The notes under the pieces were generated by a model. That model saw only the letters and a program-made list of their open reading frames with translations. It had not been told where the DNA came from and searched no databases. From assembly GCA_964451365.1 (NCBI GenBank), contig CAYVIB010000002.1, positions 186,001-250,000 on the forward strand: DNA of 64,000 nucleotides. The letters are read 5' to 3'. Below are positions 28,201 through 34,716 of this stretch, piece by piece. The DNA comes from CAYVIB01 sp964451365 (GTDB lineage Bacteria; Pseudomonadota; Gammaproteobacteria; Pseudomonadales; Cellvibrionaceae). Position 1 is the stretch's first letter. Every line of letters starts with the position of its first letter. Position numbers and translations under genes: made by a program.

Positions 28201-28846
28201 CCTGCGCAGATCAATACTCCCGGTATTGGCCTGCCTGTTCTTCACCCCCACCGGACACGCCCAGACTATAACCGACAGGCTGTTGGAAAATAGCTATCTG
28301 GAACTTGATTTGGGTCGCGTCAGTGGCGACTGGAATGAAAATGCCTTTAACAATCGGCTCGCCGAAGTGACGCCGAACGGTGAGGTAAGCAATATCGATG
28401 ACGAACGCGCTGGCTGGCAGTTGCTGTTGGGTTACCGCCTCACGGAGCTAGTCGCGCTCGAAGCCGGTTACCTGGACTGGGGCGATACGGATCTTAAAGT
28501 GGAGGCTTTCACCTCCGACCCCAGTGGCGTCCTCCAACTGCTGCGCGACCACTACCCCGCCTCCGGTGATGGGTGGTATATCGGTTCGCGGATTGGTTAT
28601 CAAAATTCACGCGACATGGAATTTTACGTGAAGGGCGGAGTTTGGGGTTGGCAGGCGGACTACACCATCACCGCGAGCGGATATCGAGAAAAGGTCAGCG
28701 ATGACGGTATCGATTTTCCGCTCGGAGCCGGCTTTGCCATTCCAGTTTCCGGCGGTTTGTCTCTCGGCGGTCAGGTACAACAGGTCAGCCTCAACGGTGA
28801 AAGCCAGACCTGGTTGGGCTTGTCCGTTCAGTTTGATTTTAAATAG
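19238..28846 (+). CDS. giant multidomain adhesin ending in GlyGly-CTERM-like tail plus outer-membrane barrel
   Basis: About 3200 residues. I chose the ATG at 19238, which starts a signal peptide (MKKQIINGLTSLLLPFGAYA); GTG 19226 and ATG 19232 are alternatives. Domains in order: DUF4347 at about 75-240; a beta-sandwich domain; Ig-like repeats at about 395-1035; further Ig-like domains to about 1495; five tandem cadherin-like repeats of 96-97 residues (DNA 23728-25180); two putative-Ig/CADG repeats; another cadherin-like repeat; an FG-GAP/VCBS-like propeller (D-x-N-x-D-G motifs, about 26670-27760); and a DUF11-like domain. At residues 2965-2969 lies GGSGG, then a hydrophobic helix and RNRRLRR, as in GlyGly-CTERM sorting tails. 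In the same frame a second hydrophobic segment ending GHAQT and an outer-membrane beta-barrel of about 190 residues (28260-28846) follow. Role: surface adhesion, probably calcium-dependent (inferred). Confidence 0.9.
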   Translation: MKKQIINGLTSLLLPFGAYANISPPAGAYLRSYLRSGAISELPLHSKIIGEDQSQLSQVPIENNDLGILRGQPVRELVIIDAAVPDKHVFHAQAQPGIEFVELTATDNGLEQLENVLSRYHDLNALHIVSHADEGTLLLGNSHITTTSLRDSVNAFAAINGAVRPGGDLLLYGCELGKGNDGGEFLDVIKGNTHVDVAASDNLTGNAQQNGDWELEIHKGDIEARPLPESIATKDFTGILQFTGTIDFSQYKAGTGAYNDSGAYLADAQFYESADKNYLFTVNGADTGTYQWYGYETVASAKEYETSITLEFTNNETFTPNSISLYNANGYALTFYLTTNKGGNISSGSLSDFTWASNIDISGLPDDVTSLTITASEPFFIQIDDLAVSDLQPPDTAPPVVQSIALSGSPAATASSVTYTVAFDESASNISTDDFQVTTVSGTATGTVASVSASSGTSVDVTVNSISGTGTLRLDLTANTDIVDGSGNGNNTNGYVAAFTSGDTHTVDRDAPTVSSINRVTGALTNAISVDYTATFNENVTGVDTTDFTLTSTGTAAGTIATIAPVDSSTYTLTVNGISGDGTLRLDLNGSGTGITDAVGNAISGGFTGQAYTIDNTAPAAPSAPDLTASSDRGTSDTDDLTSDTTPTFTGTAEAGATVLLYANGTEVGSATADGSGNWSITSDTLGEGMYFITARAQDAAGNLSAASSSLSVTIDATGPVVSAPDMTAASDSGSSNTDNITNVSKPEFTGTAPAGTLIQLFIDNAGNGDATDPLNEIIATGTADGDGTWSITATVDLSAGTWSIKARGQDGAGNFGAASSSVDVTVDITPPAAVPSVPDLATGSDTGSSSTDNVTSDTTPTFSGTHTANNVVRLYANGVLVGSATVNGDSDWTITSDALGADTYSFTARGVDLAGNEGTASTGLSVTIDNAAPTAPSTPDMDADSDTGNSDSDNNTEDTTPTFSGTGAEANATVYLYVGGVEVGSSTADGSGNWSVTVSAGMALDAGDYFVVVRTEDAAGNLSNASGALPIHINTAPTANGNLSQTVNYMEDPGGSVALDDIVVTDVDPGDTITATLTLSDAAAGVLSTGTYGSATSTFDGDTGVWTVTGSVADVNAALAAVAFTPATDWDQNVTITTRIRDINGSGPTDGTITLNVTAVNDAPSDIALSAASINQSSTGANVAIGALNSTDMDGGDTHTYALVANGTSDSGSCGATGDDDNSSFQIDSTNQELETIGSLPAGSYSVCIETDDGAPASYQKTFTITVVDDVAPTISSVSVPADAIYIAGQNLDFTVNTDENVTVSGTPRIALTVGAATTRYADYISDSGTSALLFRYTVQAGDNDADGIVVDALGPNGGTLQDSAGNNLNITLNSVDDTTGVLVDTQAPTLDSSTPTDNASGIAFDADIELNFSENVIAGAGSVSVYDAADDSLVESFASSTLGIVADVVTINLTSNLTPTHNYYVQVDSDAFEDTAGNAYAGIADETTLNFTVGNNAPVAGDDNDTTDEDTAVAVDVLANDTDSDSAFNAASTAIVTPPANGSTSVNTATGVITYTPDDDFNGIDSFTYTVEDVHGTISNTATVSITITAVNDAPVAVNDLESTPEDTNASFDVAANDTDLDTGDSVDTTTITIVTPPTNGSATVNAGQVDYDPDADFNGTDTFTYTIEDQNGALSNVATVTINVTGVNDLPTAANDSDSVDEDDSVDIDVLDNDSDIDGTLDSTTVTVMANPANGSTSVDALTGVITYTPSANYNGSDSFTYVVQDDAGGTSNAATVTLTVNSVNDAPVAANDTAVMLEDTAHEVNVLGNDSDVDGTLVPASVEVVTGPAEGGISINATTGAITYTPDSDFSGSDVFTYRVQDNDGAWSSAATVTMTVDNVNDPPVANGDSATLDEDASVVINMLANDTDVDDTLDTTSVVVVSAPTNGSADVNPDGSVTYTPEANFNGIDSFTYEVNDAVGDTSNPATVSITIDPVNDAPVISGTPATTVAQDGAYVFSPSSSDVENDALTFSVTNLPAWASFDTASGAVSGTPGNGDVGTSGSIVISVDDGTDSSNLAAFTITVTNVNDAPTISGSPAIAVLQDMPYSFTPTADDVDTGDTLTFSIANQPAWASFNTATGALTGLPNNSAVGFTGNIVISVSDGTVSTALPAFNITVMNVNDAPLTGEDSYNLSEGGLLQVDAIEGILANDVDIDGDTLTVTVVDAPASASAFTLNTDGSFSYQHDGTESRNDSFSYELSDGTVTTEPVLVNLAIAAVNDAPEFVTTPETTTVMRGTDFFYDIGVNDPDSVVQLTLLEAPEWLTLSNSILQGTAPADATSPASVQLRASDGEFTVDQSFDLTLADPEDSVVTLSTNWHKLPARVGDPLRLDITLAQTSGPALSDATLRVRLRGESSGATMEECNAVASDLFECPTSLTVETSDEFHLGLTPVTEGNLAVELRLLDSDGNTVAEGITDVSVSEKPVGQPNLIYILAHATALASIELIDDENHELVVGTSLGDTIKLLDYDMASLTADEIGEIGNEGETESVRIADVNLDGLPDVLVVNSEGDASQLYYNMGGLVFEEDMADSELPYAKEAIFIDLNDDDYPELIMGANGFNIYVYENNNGYFDSEPYVMNLPIAVRHFAMFKRLAGADPFTGKLAIAGSHSVRLLSFDLLDTSVANNKPGAVVQQTPLRKTTQLSQLAIPGVTSILLADLDGDNQAEILLSSDHSDNSADNSGVKIVSVSSTDNMTEVAAFSNAGARQVSLANFNGDSAVDLLVANNNQTYQFYLGTGSLTSWTLKDTVIYQESTLVLTEDLNGDGLSDVLIYKDAESEIEFYTSEANGEIGVATDLGLSSSAAALGERDYRFNYSLTVNNQGGGDAQAVRASVALPDNITVSALPDNCSEDNGEVTCSLQTVNAGDSTSVTLVLLGDTSINSQSLTAQVTSDALEQNSTDNRYTLSLSGMFEGTSIRVSGGSGGFGPTGLILLGLLALMRNRRLRRSILPVLACLFFTPTGHAQTITDRLLENSYLELDLGRVSGDWNENAFNNRLAEVTPNGEVSNIDDERAGWQLLLGYRLTELVALEAGYLDWGDTDLKVEAFTSDPSGVLQLLRDHYPASGDGWYIGSRIGYQNSRDMEFYVKGGVWGWQADYTITASGYREKVSDDGIDFPLGAGFAIPVSGGLSLGGQVQQVSLNGESQTWLGLSVQFDFK
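28187..28846 (+). other. OmpA-like beta-barrel module with its own signal-peptide-like start, inside the giant ORF
   Basis: From the in-frame ATG at 28187 the sequence reads like a stand-alone outer-membrane protein of 219 residues: basic start (RNRRLRR), hydrophobic core (SILPVLACLFF), cleavage-like GHAQT, then alternating strands with WQLLLGYRLTELVALEAGY and YIGSRIGYQ, ending in QFDFK. No good ribosome site precedes this ATG. It could be the C-terminal anchor of the fused protein, a product of internal initiation, or a former downstream gene joined by loss of a stop. Confidence 0.6.
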
Positions 28847-29017
28847 ACTTAAGATATATTTTGCCGCAAACGCGGCGGATAACGCCGCGCTGAAAATCGC
28901 CATCTCTACACATGGCCCAATAAACTGTCGTGAAAACCCCGGGTGCCGGTAAAACATCGTCTGACTCCATCCGGTTTTTTCAAGATCATTCACGCGTTGC
29001 GACCAAGGAGAACAGCA

Positions 29018-29518
29018 ATGAAGCTGGTAAAAATTCGTACTGTAACTGTTATATTTCTCGCAGCCCTTTTTCTCGCTTCCTGCGTAACGCAGTTGGCGCC
29101 CCAGTACGACCAGGCGCTGTTCGATGGCATCACCGAAACCAACACCCAAACCATGCAGCTGTTTGCGTCGGTTTCCTCCGGTACAAAGGCGAGCACATTC
29201 AACCAGCGCGAAGCCACTTACAATAATTTAATCGGCACCATTGATGCCCTTGCCATGCAGTCGCGCGCCCGCCCGGTACCGGAAAACAAAGTCACCGAAA
29301 AAGTAAATGCCTATCTTGAATCAAGGGGCGTTAGCGGCCTTTCCGACGGCGAAGCGCCGAGCGCCGCCGCGCTGGAAGAAGTATCGAAGAACCTGAGCAA
29401 AATGCGCGACACGGACAAGGCGAGCGGATTGAATCCCTCCGTGGTGGCGGTGTTTAAAAATGCCGTGGTTATCTCCATGGACCAGGCGCTTACTTACGAA
29501 GCTTTTCTGGAAAGATAA
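29018..29518 (+). CDS. predicted lipoprotein
   Basis: A 166-residue lipoprotein: basic start MKLVKIR, hydrophobic core, lipobox LASC with Cys22. The mature part is helical (AYLESRGVSG, AALEEVSKNLSKMRDTDK) and carries no motif I recognise. I chose the ATG at 29018, preceded by AAGGAG at the right spacing; the longer in-frame start at 28943 lacks a ribosome site. It is followed after 12 bases by the 113-residue gene, so the two form a small operon downstream of the adhesin. Function unknown. Confidence 0.75.
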   Translation: MKLVKIRTVTVIFLAALFLASCVTQLAPQYDQALFDGITETNTQTMQLFASVSSGTKASTFNQREATYNNLIGTIDALAMQSRARPVPENKVTEKVNAYLESRGVSGLSDGEAPSAAALEEVSKNLSKMRDTDKASGLNPSVVAVFKNAVVISMDQALTYEAFLER

Positions 29519-29530
29519 GGGAGAATAAAA

Positions 29531-29872
29531 ATGTCAATCGATGTCAGCCAGCTCGTTACCGAAATCACCAATGCCGCCTCGGTCGTAATCAACAAGGACG
29601 TCACCCAACTGCGCGGTTTTTCGGAGCGGCAGGTTACCGCCCTGGCAAAGCAGGCGCAGCTGATTGCCGCCGGGATTGCTTCCGGTGATATTAATAAGGA
29701 TTTGCAGGATTTTTTCCTGGATTCACTTGAGGACATGGCAATGAATTTTGCCAAAACCCTGCGTGGTCTTTTAACGGTTACGATTGAAAAAGTGTGGAAT
29801 GCAGTTGTGGGTGTTTTATGGAAAGCGATTGAATCCGCGACGGGAATTCAAATAGCGCCACCATCCGCATAA
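29531..29872 (+). CDS. hypothetical small helical protein
   Basis: A 113-residue protein with an AAGGGAG ribosome site. It is predicted to be helical: SQLVTEITNAASVVINKD, ALAKQAQLIAAGIASG, then a moderately hydrophobic C-terminal stretch (LLTVTIEKVWNAVVGVLWKA) that could lie on or in a membrane. No signal peptide and no family recognised. It is directly downstream of, and probably co-expressed with, the lipoprotein gene; the two products may interact. Confidence 0.65.
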   Translation: MSIDVSQLVTEITNAASVVINKDVTQLRGFSERQVTALAKQAQLIAAGIASGDINKDLQDFFLDSLEDMAMNFAKTLRGLLTVTIEKVWNAVVGVLWKAIESATGIQIAPPSA

Positions 29873-29887
29873 CGTTGGCGTGCAGGC

Positions 29888-29915
29888 AAGGGCGGACACG
29901 TGGGTCCGCCCCTAC
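29888..29915 (+). repeat. REP-like hairpin, copy C
   Basis: A GGGCGGAC/GTCCGCCC stem with a 6-base loop, followed by CCTAC. Nearly identical to 9048-9075. It is wedged between the convergent stops of the small helical gene and uvrB, where it may also act as a bidirectional transcript end. Confidence 0.65.
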
Positions 29916-29916
29916 A

Positions 29917-31917
29917 TTACGCGCGCAATTTTAACTCGTGAATTTTATCGCGCAGCTTGGCGGCCTTTTCAAATTCCAGGTCCTTCGCCGCCTTAAACAT
30001 TTGCTTTTCCAGATCCTCAATGTGCTGCCAGATTTCCTTGCCTTCCGGCACATCGATTTTATAACTGGCAACCATCTCGGCCACTTTGCGACGCGTTCCT
30101 GGTCTGGCGCCAGGCGCTCTCGCGCCTTCCATAATATCGGCGATATTTTTACGAATGCCAATCGGCGTGATGTTGTGCTTTTTGTTGAATTCCATTTGTT
30201 TATTGCGGCGGCGCTCGGTTTCGTCGATGGCGCGTTGCATCGAACCCGTCACATTGTCCGCGTACAAAATGGCCTTACCATTGACGTTACGCGCGGCGCG
30301 GCCGATGGTCTGGATCAGTGAACGGTCGGAACGCAGGAAGCCCTCCTTGTCTGCATCGAAAATGGCCACCAGAGAAACTTCGGGCATGTCCAGACCTTCG
30401 CGCAACAGGTTGATGCCCACCAGAACATCGAACTCCCCTACGCGCAGATCGCGAATAATTTCCACCCGCTCGACAGTATCAATATCCGAGTGCAGGTAGC
30501 GAACGCGCACGCCGTGTTCCATTAAAAACTCGGTTAAATCCTCAGCCATGCGTTTGGTAAGCACGGTAATCAAAATACGCTCGTTGGCACCAACACGCAG
30601 GCTGATTTCCGACAGGCAGTCGTCCACCTGGGTAATGGCCGGGCGGATTTCGATGGCCGGGTCCACCAGGCCTGTCGGCCGGACCACTTGTTCCACCACC
30701 TGGCCCTGGTTTTCATTTTCGTAGGCGCCGGGCGTGGCGGAAACAAAAATCATCTGCGGCGCAAGACGTTCCCATTCATCGAAACGCAGCGGCCGGTTGT
30801 CCAGCGCGGACGGTAAACGAAAACCGTATTCCACCAAAGTTTCCTTGCGCGAGCGGTCACCCTTGTACATGGCGCCGATCTGCGGAACGGTTACGTGGGA
30901 TTCATCCACCACCAGAAGCGATTCCGGTGGCAGGTAATCAAACAGGGTCGGCGGCGGTTCGCCCGCGCTTCGGCCGGATAAAAAGCGCGAATAGTTTTCC
31001 ACGCCGGTGCAATAACCGAGTTCCTGCATCATTTCCAGATCGTATTTGGTTCGCTGCTCCAGGCGCTGTGCTTCCACCAACTTATCGACCGAGCGCAGGT
31101 ATTCCAGGCGCTCCTTCAACTCCTCCTTGATCAGCTCAATCGCTTCGAGCACGCGCTCGCGCGGTGTGGCGTAATGAGTTTTGGGGTAGATAGTGAACCG
31201 GGGCGTTTTGCGCAATACCTCGCCGGTAAGCGGATCGAAAACCGACAGGTTTTCCACTTCGTCGTCAAACAATTCCACCCGCACGGCTTCGGTTTCCGAA
31301 TCGGCGGGAAAAATATCGATTACTTCGCCGCGCACGCGGTAAGTACCGCGATAAAAATCCACGTCATTGCGTGTGTACTGCAATTCCGCCAGGCGGCGCA
31401 GAATTTTACGCTGGTCGATGTGATCGCCGCGCACCAGGTGAAGCATCATTTTTAAATAGGAATCGGGGTCGCCCAAACCGTAGATCGCGGACACGGTCGC
31501 CACCACAATCGCGTCCTTTCGTTCCATCAGGGCCTTGGTGGCGGACAGGCGCATTTGCTCGATATGCTCGTTAACCGAAGAGTCTTTTTCAATAAATGTG
31601 TCGGAGGAAGGAACGTAGGCTTCCGGTTGATAGTAGTCGTAGTAGGAGACGAAATATTCCACCGCGTTGTCGGGAAAGAATTCCTTGAACTCACCGTACA
31701 ACTGCGCGGCCAGGGTTTTGTTGTGGGCCATGACCAGCGTCGGTCGCTGCACTTTTTCAATAACGTTGGCGATGGTAAAGGTTTTACCCGAACCCGTTAC
31801 GCCCAAAAGCGTCTGGTGCGCCAGGCCGGCGTCGATGCCTTTTACAAGGTTTTCGATAGCGGAAGGCTGGTCGCCGGCGGGTTGGTATTTACTGTTGACT
31901 TTGAATGGCTTGGTCAT
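29917..31917 (-). CDS. uvrB: excinuclease ABC subunit B
   Basis: A 666-residue UvrB, the damage-verification helicase of nucleotide excision repair. It works with UvrA, then loads UvrC. Walker A is GVTGSGKT at 39-46. The beta-hairpin region YYDYYQPEAYVPSSDTFIEK follows, and DESHVTVPQIG is the DE-x-H box. Helicase motifs V/VI (REGLDMPEVSLVAIFDADKE, QTIGRAARN) are intact, and the C-terminal UVR domain that contacts UvrC is at about 625-660. Full length. I saw no convincing LexA box directly upstream, so SOS control is uncertain. Confidence 0.97.
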   Translation of the reverse strand: MTKPFKVNSKYQPAGDQPSAIENLVKGIDAGLAHQTLLGVTGSGKTFTIANVIEKVQRPTLVMAHNKTLAAQLYGEFKEFFPDNAVEYFVSYYDYYQPEAYVPSSDTFIEKDSSVNEHIEQMRLSATKALMERKDAIVVATVSAIYGLGDPDSYLKMMLHLVRGDHIDQRKILRRLAELQYTRNDVDFYRGTYRVRGEVIDIFPADSETEAVRVELFDDEVENLSVFDPLTGEVLRKTPRFTIYPKTHYATPRERVLEAIELIKEELKERLEYLRSVDKLVEAQRLEQRTKYDLEMMQELGYCTGVENYSRFLSGRSAGEPPPTLFDYLPPESLLVVDESHVTVPQIGAMYKGDRSRKETLVEYGFRLPSALDNRPLRFDEWERLAPQMIFVSATPGAYENENQGQVVEQVVRPTGLVDPAIEIRPAITQVDDCLSEISLRVGANERILITVLTKRMAEDLTEFLMEHGVRVRYLHSDIDTVERVEIIRDLRVGEFDVLVGINLLREGLDMPEVSLVAIFDADKEGFLRSDRSLIQTIGRAARNVNGKAILYADNVTGSMQRAIDETERRRNKQMEFNKKHNITPIGIRKNIADIMEGARAPGARPGTRRKVAEMVASYKIDVPEGKEIWQHIEDLEKQMFKAAKDLEFEKAAKLRDKIHELKLRA

Positions 31918-31969
31918 ATTACCCGTTTGCTGAAATTACTGGTGGGGCATCCTTTGCGAATACCTGGGC

Positions 31970-32125
31970 GGGCACAGCCCCGCCCCTTCGATAGCGGATT
32001 TTCAATTATGCCTCGCCCGTACTGACACTACATGTCAGCACACGTGGGGCCTCGATATAGGGTGACGGAGGAACCCAACATGTTATTCATGCGATCGTTG
32101 GGATTCGTTCCTCAACCCAACCCAC
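31970..32125. repeat. REP-like palindromic sequences between rlmL and uvrB
   Basis: A small GC hairpin (GGGCGGG/CCCGCCC) near 31951-31975 precedes a longer repeat at 32061-32125 that contains GGTGACGGAGGAACCCAACA and facing CCCAAC/GTTGGG arms. The unit GACGGAGG..CCCAACATG recurs in inverted orientation at 36201-36230. No gene lies in this spacer. Confidence 0.45.
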
Positions 32126-32128
32126 GCC

Positions 32129-34327
32129 TTACACGTTCTTGATTTGCCAGCAGGCGTGGATTTTTTTGTTCCGCTCAAAATCCTTATCCAGGGTTTCTTC
32201 CGTTATATCTTTTACGCTCAAATTTGCCAGGGCTTCGCTGTCCAGTTTGAAGCTGCGCAGGTTGTTGGAAAAATACAAAACCCCGCCGGGGTTTAGAATT
32301 TCCATGCAGCGTTTTATCAACGCCACATGGTCGCGTTGAATATCCAGCACACCTTCCATTTTCTTGGAATTGGAAAATGTCGGCGGATCCAGCATGATGA
32401 TATCAAACCCCTGCCGACACATCTTTAACCAGGTCATACAATCCTCTCGCACCAGTTTGTGGCGCTCCGGATGAATATTGTTAAGCGCAAAATTCTGGCT
32501 GGCCCAGTGCAGGTAGGTATTGGACATATCGACACTGACGGAGGAAGCCGCGCCACCAACGGCAGCATGAACGGTAGCCGTGCCGGTATAGCAAAACAGG
32601 TTAAGAAAAGTTTTGCCCCGGGCGCCCTTGCCGATCATGTTTCGCAACGGGCGGTGGTCCAGAAACAGCCCGGTGTCCAGGTAATCGTACAGGTTCACCA
32701 GCAACTTTACCGGCCCCTCTCTGACAACGTAAAAGCGATTTTTGCTCGCGCCGTTCGGCGTCAGTTTTTCATATTGCTGTTTTCCCTTGTTACGCCGCCT
32801 CGTCTTGATGGCAATTTGGTCCCGCCCCGTCTGAAAAACCGCCGCCACAGCCTGCAACAGTTCATCAAAGCGTTTTTCTGCCTTGTTTTCATCGATGGAT
32901 TTGGGCGCGGCGTATTCCTGGACATGGATGTGCTCGCCGTAGATATCAATCGCCGCCGCATATTCGGGCATATCGGCGTCGTAAACGCGATAGCATTCGA
33001 TATGGTTTTTCTCTATCCACTTGGCCAGATGTTTACGGTTTTTCCGCAGGCGGTTGACCACCATCTGCACAGCTGCCGTCGGGGACTCAGGCGTATCCGT
33101 TTGAGGTTGCCTGTCCGCGGATCCCGGTTGTTCCCGCCGCCATTTCGCTTCGTCTTCCGCGACAATATCGAACAGCAATAATTCACTGGCGATGGTGCCG
33201 TTAAACAATTTGTACTTCTTTTTCGCCCGCAGGCGCAGCTCACGGCCCAACTCGCTATTGCCGGTGAACACACCCAACTGCCAGCCGGGCAATTCGGCCT
33301 TCACCACCCGCGCAAGCGTACGGTAAACCTCACGCAAGGCTTCCACCTCCCCCAGGCGCTCGCCATAGGGGGGATTGCACACCACAAGACCGGGCTTGAG
33401 TTCCCGGTGGGTGGGCTTCCTGAATTCCGCCACGGTTTTGCGGCTGACCCTCACGATACCTTCCAGGCCGGCGGCCTCGATATTGGCCTGGGCTGCATCC
33501 AGCACCCGGGGATCGGCGTCGTAGCCACGAATTTCCGGTAGTTCGCGAAGCAGTCCAATCTGCTTGCGGTGTTCCGCCTCCCGGCGAATGGCTTCCCACA
33601 AAGGCCTGTCGTGCTGCCGCCAGCGTTCAAAACCGAACCTTTCCCGCAACAGGCCAGGCGCCATATCTGCCGCCTGCATCGCGCCTTCAATCAGCAAAGT
33701 GCCGGAGCCACACATCGGATCGATCAATGCCCCGTCACCGGCGGCAATGTTCGGCCAGCCACAGCGCAGCAGAATCGCCGCCGCCAGGTTTTCCTTCACC
33801 GGCGCCTCCCCCTGCCCATGGCGATAGCCACGGCGGTGAAGGCTTTCGCCCGACAGGTCGAGCCCGATATGAAGAACTCCTTTGGCGAGACGGGCGTTGA
33901 TGCGGATATCGGGGCTGATTTTATCGACGGCGGGACGATCGCCGGTCTTTTCCCTCAAGCGATCGACAATCGCATCCTTTACAGCCTGCGCGCCGAATTG
34001 GGTGTTGCGGACCAGGTCATTGGTGCCGAGAAAATCCACCAGCAGTGAGCCACCCTGTTGAAAATGTATTTCCCACTCAACCCCTTTGACCAAGCCATAA
34101 AGCGCCTCGGGGGTTTCAACCGCACCCTTTGCCAATGGCATCAGAATTTTGTTCGCCAGCCTCGACCACAGGCACGCGCGGTAGGCCACCTGCAGCGTAC
34201 CGGCAAAATAGCAGCCTGCGACAGTTTCCCGTGTATCGTCCGCGCCCAGCCCGGCCAGTTCGGCATTGAGCAGGTTTTCCAACCCCTTTGGGCAAGTGGC
34301 AAAAAATTCACGGGTTTGATTAGTCAT
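32129..34327 (-). CDS. rlmL: bifunctional 23S rRNA methyltransferase RlmKL (m2G2445 / m7G2069)
   Basis: A 732-residue two-domain enzyme. The N-terminal half is RlmL: a THUMP domain at about 1-160, then a SAM-dependent methyltransferase with the target-base motif NPPYGERLG near residue 320. It makes N2-methylguanosine 2445. The C-terminal half is RlmK: a PUA-like region, a SAM fold (LNLFCYTGTATVHAAVGG) and the motif DPPTFSNSKKM near 645, making m7G2069. Length and architecture match the gammaproteobacterial fused enzyme. The start (MTNQTREFFATCPKGLE) is the family's usual one. Its upstream spacer to rmf is shared and divergent. Confidence 0.96.
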   Translation of the reverse strand: MTNQTREFFATCPKGLENLLNAELAGLGADDTRETVAGCYFAGTLQVAYRACLWSRLANKILMPLAKGAVETPEALYGLVKGVEWEIHFQQGGSLLVDFLGTNDLVRNTQFGAQAVKDAIVDRLREKTGDRPAVDKISPDIRINARLAKGVLHIGLDLSGESLHRRGYRHGQGEAPVKENLAAAILLRCGWPNIAAGDGALIDPMCGSGTLLIEGAMQAADMAPGLLRERFGFERWRQHDRPLWEAIRREAEHRKQIGLLRELPEIRGYDADPRVLDAAQANIEAAGLEGIVRVSRKTVAEFRKPTHRELKPGLVVCNPPYGERLGEVEALREVYRTLARVVKAELPGWQLGVFTGNSELGRELRLRAKKKYKLFNGTIASELLLFDIVAEDEAKWRREQPGSADRQPQTDTPESPTAAVQMVVNRLRKNRKHLAKWIEKNHIECYRVYDADMPEYAAAIDIYGEHIHVQEYAAPKSIDENKAEKRFDELLQAVAAVFQTGRDQIAIKTRRRNKGKQQYEKLTPNGASKNRFYVVREGPVKLLVNLYDYLDTGLFLDHRPLRNMIGKGARGKTFLNLFCYTGTATVHAAVGGAASSVSVDMSNTYLHWASQNFALNNIHPERHKLVREDCMTWLKMCRQGFDIIMLDPPTFSNSKKMEGVLDIQRDHVALIKRCMEILNPGGVLYFSNNLRSFKLDSEALANLSVKDITEETLDKDFERNKKIHACWQIKNV

Positions 34328-34716
34328 CGATTTGTATTCAAAAGGATCGAATTGGCGCGGAGTATTCTATTTTATTCTGACCAGCGATATACACATTTTT
34401 TGCTATAAAAAAAAATTGTTTCACAACAGCGTGCGCCTCTGGGAAACTTGGATCTGCGCGAAAACAGCGCGATTTTAGAGGGTCTCCCGCCCTTCTTCCC
34501 AATAACGTTAAACGTTATTTAAACATGCTATTCATCATGTCCGGTTTCACCCGGCCAAGATGAATCAAAAAAAACAGCAGTGGTGCCTCCTGAACGGAAT
34601 CGTTTCGTTGGTGTATTCCACGACTATCGTCAACGATTCTCCAACAAAAAGGCCGCACCGCTGCCTGCATGACGCAATTAAATCGTCGCGCGACGATAAC
34701 AATGAGGTATGACCTT
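34328..34716. promoter_or_regulatory. divergent rlmL/rmf spacer with a perfect palindrome
   Basis: 389 bases without a gene. It contains a perfect 9+1+9 palindrome at 34501-34519 (AATAACGTT, A, AACGTTATT), a candidate operator about 200 bases upstream of rmf. An A-run lies near 34407-34420. A CCAACAAAAAGGCCG stretch near 34640 could be in the rmf leader. The regulator is unknown. Confidence 0.35.

Noticed and set aside
32016..32034. LexA (SOS) box upstream of uvrB
   Set aside because: CTG and CAG half-sites are present but separated by 11 bases instead of 10, and the site is about 100 bases from the start; not convincing.
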